Shown here piece after piece: positions 7,559 to 10,313 of a DNA stretch of 10,313 nt. Position numbers and translations under genes: made by a program. The DNA comes from Lachnospiraceae bacterium (GTDB lineage Bacteria > Bacillota_A > Clostridia > Lachnospirales > Lachnospiraceae): positions 1 to 10,313 of the forward strand of contig JAGCZE010000063.1 in the NCBI GenBank assembly GCA_017960415.1, given 5' to 3'. Numbering within the stretch: the stretch's first letter is position 1; the number at the start of each line of letters is the position of its first letter. The notes beneath the pieces were generated by a model, which had not been told where the DNA came from, made no database searches, and saw only the letters and a list, made by a program, of their open reading frames with translations.

Positions 7559-8304
7559 GTAATACCCTCTTCTTTGTCAATATCAACCTTACGCGAATAG
7601 AAGAATCTTTCATTGTCCGGTACTTTTGCTTTTCTTACATAGTTTTTGAAATCAGATTGTCCGTATCTCGTAATAGCATCAAATTCATTCTGTGACACTA
7701 TGTTCAAAACACAGGAATATTTTCTCCCACTGTCTTTCAGCCGCTCGGCAAATGCCTCAATCTCAGTTTCCAGAGTAGTCAGATCGACAGCATCTGTTTT
7801 GGCAACATACATATTCATGATGTAGTAAAGTCCGGGCATTTTTTCAAAGAGGTCATCAACTGTGCTTCCTATAACCAGATCATTGTCATAATAGTCGGAA
7901 GACATACCGAAGAATATTTTGGTACTTGCACTCATCCCGGCCAGCTTTACATGATATTCTTCCAGCTGTTCCCTGATATAGTATCCAAAATAATTGTCTT
8001 TATAAGTGGTTTTCCCATCCTTATCAGACTGAACAAGAATATTAACCTGCTCATTTTCCTTGTCAAGACCATCAGTTGTACATTTAACCATATCCGAACT
8101 GGATAAAAAATCTCCAACTTCGTATTCCAACGGTTCAAAGCTTATGCCATATTTATTGTTGATATAATCAATGGCCTTGTTGCCTTCACTTCTTAATTCC
8201 TGCTTAGAATCCATACATCCTGCTCCTGTTATTGAAATGCACAGTATTAGAGATATTAATAAAAATCTGCGAATATGCTGTTGTACCTTCTTTAATCCAT
8301 ACAT
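7546..8304 (-). CDS. Lipoprotein sharing the outer domain of the PP2C phosphatase
   Basis: A 252-residue predicted lipoprotein: basic N-terminus (KKVQQHIRR), hydrophobic core (residues 14-25) and lipobox TGAGC with Cys30 as the lipidated residue, so it should sit on the outer face of the membrane. I do not recognise a named family. The mature part matches the outer domain of the PP2C phosphatase at a constant offset of 396 residues from about 90 to 167. Identical positions include Asp96-Gly97, Lys102-Asp103, Gly107, Glu112, Asn141, Leu143, Lys155, Pro157, Leu159, Tyr166 and Val167. The start follows AGAGGG by 8 bases. It overlaps the hydrolase gene by 13 bases. By analogy with lipoprotein immunity proteins beside secreted lipases it could protect against the hydrolase, or act as sensor or chaperone; this is inference. 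Confidence 0.85.
   Translation of the reverse strand: MYGLKKVQQHIRRFLLISLILCISITGAGCMDSKQELRSEGNKAIDYINNKYGISFEPLEYEVGDFLSSSDMVKCTTDGLDKENEQVNILVQSDKDGKTTYKDNYFGYYIREQLEEYHVKLAGMSASTKIFFGMSSDYYDNDLVIGSTVDDLFEKMPGLYYIMNMYVAKTDAVDLTTLETEIEAFAERLKDSGRKYSCVLNIVSQNEFDAITRYGQSDFKNYVRKAKVPDNERFFYSRKVDIDKEEGITWLN
7565..7570 (-). promoter_or_regulatory. Ribosome binding site of the hydrolase inside the lipoprotein gene
   Basis: AGAGGG lies 6 bases before ATG 7558 and within the last codons of the lipoprotein gene, whose stop (TAA at 7548-7546) is inside the hydrolase gene. This arrangement favours translational coupling. Confidence 0.65.
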
Positions 8305-8325
8305 ACAGTCACCCTCTTAAGCAGA

Positions 8326-8628
8326 TCATTCGTCCTGTCCGCCGGCAAGTTTCTCCTTTAATTCAAGTAAAACAGCATCAGCCTTGGCCTTAAAAGCAAG
8401 CTGCTCAGCATCCTGATATCCCAGTGCATAGATCTGGGTTATCTGATCACCGTTGAACATAAACATCTTATCTCCGCCAAGGTAGCCTTCGGGGTACAAA
8501 ACACCCGAGTACTCCCATATCGTATTCTCGTCTTCTCCGCTTTTTTGAACCAGTCCTACGATCATAACTCTCTTTTTGCTGTCTCCGATCAGAACCACTG
8601 AACCAATGGGTAATAAACCTTCAAACAT
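8326..8628 (-). CDS. DUF4176 family protein
   Basis: A 100-residue soluble protein. The block LLPIGSVVLIG near the N-terminus, the following RVMIVG, and GVLYPEGYLG in the middle are typical of DUF4176, a family of unknown biochemical function that is often encoded in or near type VII secretion and LXG-toxin loci of Firmicutes. The C-terminal 35 residues are helical and charged (KAKADAVLLELKEKLA). I place the start at ATG 8628, where GGAGGG lies 7 bases upstream. An in-frame ATG at 8643 would add five residues but lacks a ribosome site, and the GGAGGG would then lie inside the coding region. The lipoprotein gene follows after 21 bases. A role as a small accessory or chaperone for secretion is inference. 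Confidence 0.82.
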   Translation of the reverse strand: MFEGLLPIGSVVLIGDSKKRVMIVGLVQKSGEDENTIWEYSGVLYPEGYLGGDKMFMFNGDQITQIYALGYQDAEQLAFKAKADAVLLELKEKLAGGQDE

Positions 8629-8635
8629 ATCTCTT

Positions 8636-8641
8636 CCCTCC
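8636..8641 (-). promoter_or_regulatory. Ribosome binding site deciding the DUF4176 start
   Basis: GGAGGG lies 7 bases before ATG 8628, an ideal spacing. It favours this start over the in-frame ATG at 8643. Confidence 0.7.
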
Positions 8642-8711
8642 ATCTTATGTAATTAATTCTAATTCGAAAATATCATAAAACCTTTTAATGCACCAAAAAC
8701 CAATTCTCATG

Positions 8712-9107
8712 TTATGCCATTCCGGTTATTTTCAGGACCGCGATCACAATCAATATTAATGCCGAGCATATAAAAATCGCCACCGGAAGTGTCTTGCTTT
8801 TTTTCATACGTTCGTCATCCAACAGGGCCCTCGGCTTACCTCCCTTGGTATAGAAAAACCCCACCGGTACCGTATCGCCCACCTTGAATGCTTTGACTTT
8901 CCATGAAGAAATATCGGTTTCCGCCAGAACAGATCTTCCGTCAATTTCCACTCTTACCATATATCTGGTTCCGCCGCTTTCCAATTCGATTACTTTTTCA
9001 ATTATTCCAAATGTTTTTCTTGTTTGAGGAGGCTTGCTTGTTAATATTATTACAGCTATAACAGCGCAAATAAGCCCCACCACCAAACATACAATTCCTC
9101 CAGCCAT
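8712..9107 (-). CDS. Small two-helix membrane protein, DUF3592-like
   Basis: A 131-residue protein with a membrane helix at each end (about residues 4-22 and 108-126) and a beta-rich domain between them. The middle, with GTRYMVRVEIDGRSVLAETD, VGDTVPVGFFYT and GGKPRALLDDE, has the pattern of DUF3592 membrane proteins, in which a short soluble domain sits between two helices. The start has AAAGGAT upstream at normal spacing, within a duplicated segment. It lies directly after the beta-repeat protein gene (69-base gap) and before DUF4176. A small membrane protein right after a toxin-like gene is a typical place for an immunity protein, but nothing in the sequence proves that role. Confidence 0.75.
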   Translation of the reverse strand: MAGGIVCLVVGLICAVIAVIILTSKPPQTRKTFGIIEKVIELESGGTRYMVRVEIDGRSVLAETDISSWKVKAFKVGDTVPVGFFYTKGGKPRALLDDERMKKSKTLPVAIFICSALILIVIAVLKITGMA

Positions 9108-9117
9108 TATTTATCCT
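9103..9117. repeat. Direct repeat copy 1, over the DUF3592-like start
   Basis: On the minus strand AGGATAAATAATGGC carries the ribosome site and start codon. A copy with one mismatch lies 24 bases away at 9127-9141. The perfect palindrome CTTTCCGGAAAG (9116-9127) bridges the two copies. Confidence 0.55.
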
Positions 9118-9126
9118 TTCCGGAAA

Positions 9127-9141
9127 GCAATTATTTATCCT
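9127..9141. repeat. Direct repeat copy 2, upstream of the DUF3592-like start
   Basis: On the minus strand AGGATAAATAATTGC matches 14 of 15 bases of copy 1. The copy has ATT where the real start has ATG, and stop codons follow within a few codons, so it does not open another gene. Confidence 0.55.
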
Positions 9142-9176
9142 AAATAAAGCTTTCAAAACGACCCTGTTTGATCATA

Positions 9177-10313
9177 TCAGCCAAACCAGCTAAAGGCTTT
9201 TCCAACAAAAGATGCTACTCCGCTGGCTGCTTTTCCGATTCCGTCCACAACAGCCTTACCGGTACTTACGACCGTATCGACCATTCCTCCGATATCGGCT
9301 TCCAGGCTTACCGAACCTCCAATCCCGAGAGACGCTCCTATATCCAGCTTGATCACGCCGTCTTTATATCCGACATTCGCGTGTGCTCCTATTCCGATTG
9401 AACCGGTAGCCTTAGCTTTGACTTCACCACCAAGGACATTTACACCAAGGCTTCCTTCAACTTCCGCAAGGGTAGCCTCTGCTTTTACTCCCGCATCCAG
9501 CTGGAGATCAAGTTTACCATCTTCTCCATATATTTGGGCCGTAGCGGTACCTTTGGCACCGATCTTGCCTAATGTCAACTTGGCATCTCCGTTTATGCCA
9601 AGCATTTCATTGCCTATGATCGCGTCGTTTTCCAAACCGATTTCAAGAGCTGTTGCACTTGCACCGATTTCCGCTTTAACGCCGGGACTGAATTTTTTCT
9701 TGCCATCGGCTCCTACAACATAGAACCCGCCCGATATGGATGCATGAGCCTCTGCATCGCCCACCTTGGCTGAAACCTTACCGATCTTTGTATCCCATTC
9801 ACCGTCAAAAACAGATACACCGGCACTGACTTTCTTTTCCCACTCATACAGGGTAGCCTGCCTCTTCATGAAATTGACATCTTTACCCTGCTGCTGACTC
9901 AGTTTATTGCCATCCTTGTCATAATAAGACACATCTTTAAATTCATCATACAGATCTTTATTCTTTGCCCAATCTTCAAATGCATCTTTGGCGTCCTTAA
10001 TATCGTAGGATGTTTTAGTTTTATCTTTTGAACTCACATATCCTTTCAACAGATAACCTTTAAAATCCTCCGTTTGAAGCCTTCCGAGGAAAGCTGCTGC
10101 GGTTCCTGAAGTGACTTCTACACCGAGTATATTCAACAGATCTTTATCATCTTTGCCGAATTTCCACTCGAAGAGCGAAGCAAGGAAGGAATCATCATCC
10201 ACTTTTACTTCCTCTTCATCGGCAGCTGTTGCAATACCCAGCCATGATCCCTGTGGCTGGGAACGTAAATACTCCACAAGCCATTTTTTGGTATCCCATA
10301 CAATAAAAGGAGA
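9177..10313 (-). CDS. C-terminal part of a beta-repeat protein, toxin-like; N-terminus beyond the window
   Basis: The frame is open from the right edge to TGA 9177 (378 residues visible). A GTG at 10277 is possible but has no ribosome site before it, and the frame runs on upstream (VWDTKKWLVEYLR), so the true start lies outside. The first part (to about residue 165 of the visible segment) is charged and helical. Then come about 165 residues of alternating small and hydrophobic residues with recurring GxKAxA, GSIGIGA and ASLGIGGS units, suggesting a repetitive beta structure. The last 35 residues (MVDTVVSTGKAVVDGIG onwards) form a Gly-containing amphipathic or hydrophobic helix ending in AFSWFG. 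Similar Gly/Ala/Val beta-repeat tails occur in LXG-type and other secreted proteins of clostridia. A membrane-active effector is possible; I do not recognise a defined family. Confidence 0.8.
   Translation of the reverse strand, partial: SPFIVWDTKKWLVEYLRSQPQGSWLGIATAADEEEVKVDDDSFLASLFEWKFGKDDKDLLNILGVEVTSGTAAAFLGRLQTEDFKGYLLKGYVSSKDKTKTSYDIKDAKDAFEDWAKNKDLYDEFKDVSYYDKDGNKLSQQQGKDVNFMKRQATLYEWEKKVSAGVSVFDGEWDTKIGKVSAKVGDAEAHASISGGFYVVGADGKKKFSPGVKAEIGASATALEIGLENDAIIGNEMLGINGDAKLTLGKIGAKGTATAQIYGEDGKLDLQLDAGVKAEATLAEVEGSLGVNVLGGEVKAKATGSIGIGAHANVGYKDGVIKLDIGASLGIGGSVSLEADIGGMVDTVVSTGKAVVDGIGKAASGVASFVGKAFSWFG

Noticed and set aside
8644..8711. AT-rich gap as a promoter for the DUF4176 gene (TATGAT-like box)
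   Set aside because: No -35-like element lies at 16-18 bases; AT-richness alone is not enough. The other gaps (2447-2506, 4205-4258, 9108-9176) are equally unconvincing.
10275..10277. GTG as the true start of the beta-repeat protein
   Set aside because: No ribosome site precedes it, and the frame stays open with protein-like sequence to the window edge.

Overview
The window looks like a piece of a Firmicutes chromosome, most likely a clostridial (Lachnospiraceae-type) anaerobe. The grounds are moderate GC, AGGAG-type ribosome binding sites before most starts, a membrane Ser/Thr kinase with a Pro/Thr-rich outer tail, two Mbeg1-like (DUF2974) alpha/beta hydrolases and a DUF4176 protein. The genus cannot be fixed from the sequence. 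All credible genes lie on the minus strand, so transcription runs from position 10313 towards 1. No gap exceeds about 70 bases and I see no convincing terminator, so one long operon, cut at both window edges, is the simplest reading.

In order of transcription: (1) 10313-9177, the C-terminal part of a protein with a long Gly/Ala/Val/Lys beta-repeat region and an amphipathic C-terminus, resembling the C-terminal regions of secreted polymorphic-toxin-like proteins. (2) 9107-8712, a small two-helix membrane protein resembling DUF3592. (3) 8628-8326, a DUF4176 protein, a family often met near type VII secretion (T7SS) genes. (4) 8304-7546, a lipoprotein. (5) 7558-6656, a lipase-like hydrolase with an intact GHSKGG nucleophile elbow; its C-terminal helical tail continues in the same frame (6655-6164) after a single TGA. 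(6) 6118-4259, a PP2C-type Ser/Thr phosphatase with one transmembrane helix and an extracytoplasmic domain. (7) 4204-2507, a second, full-length lipase-like hydrolase with a helical tail. (8) 2446 to the left edge, a membrane Ser/Thr kinase with an unusual insertion of about 120 residues inside the kinase domain.

The most interesting structure is a hidden duplication. The outer domain of the PP2C phosphatase (about residues 440-605) matches the free lipoprotein, with an ungapped core at a constant residue offset. Each copy sits directly upstream of a lipase-like gene: lipoprotein then lipase, and phosphatase-plus-domain then lipase. The window therefore holds two [outer domain + lipase] modules, and in one of them the outer domain is wired to a cytoplasmic phosphatase whose probable counter-kinase ends the visible operon.

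My working inference is a T7SS-like effector locus with lipase effectors in reverse arrangement (enzyme first, helical targeting tail last), comparable to the staphylococcal TslA lipase with its TilA lipoprotein. The outer domain would be an immunity or sensing module, and kinase and phosphatase would control secretion or respond to the envelope. No secretion ATPase or WXG100 gene lies inside the window, so this remains a hypothesis.
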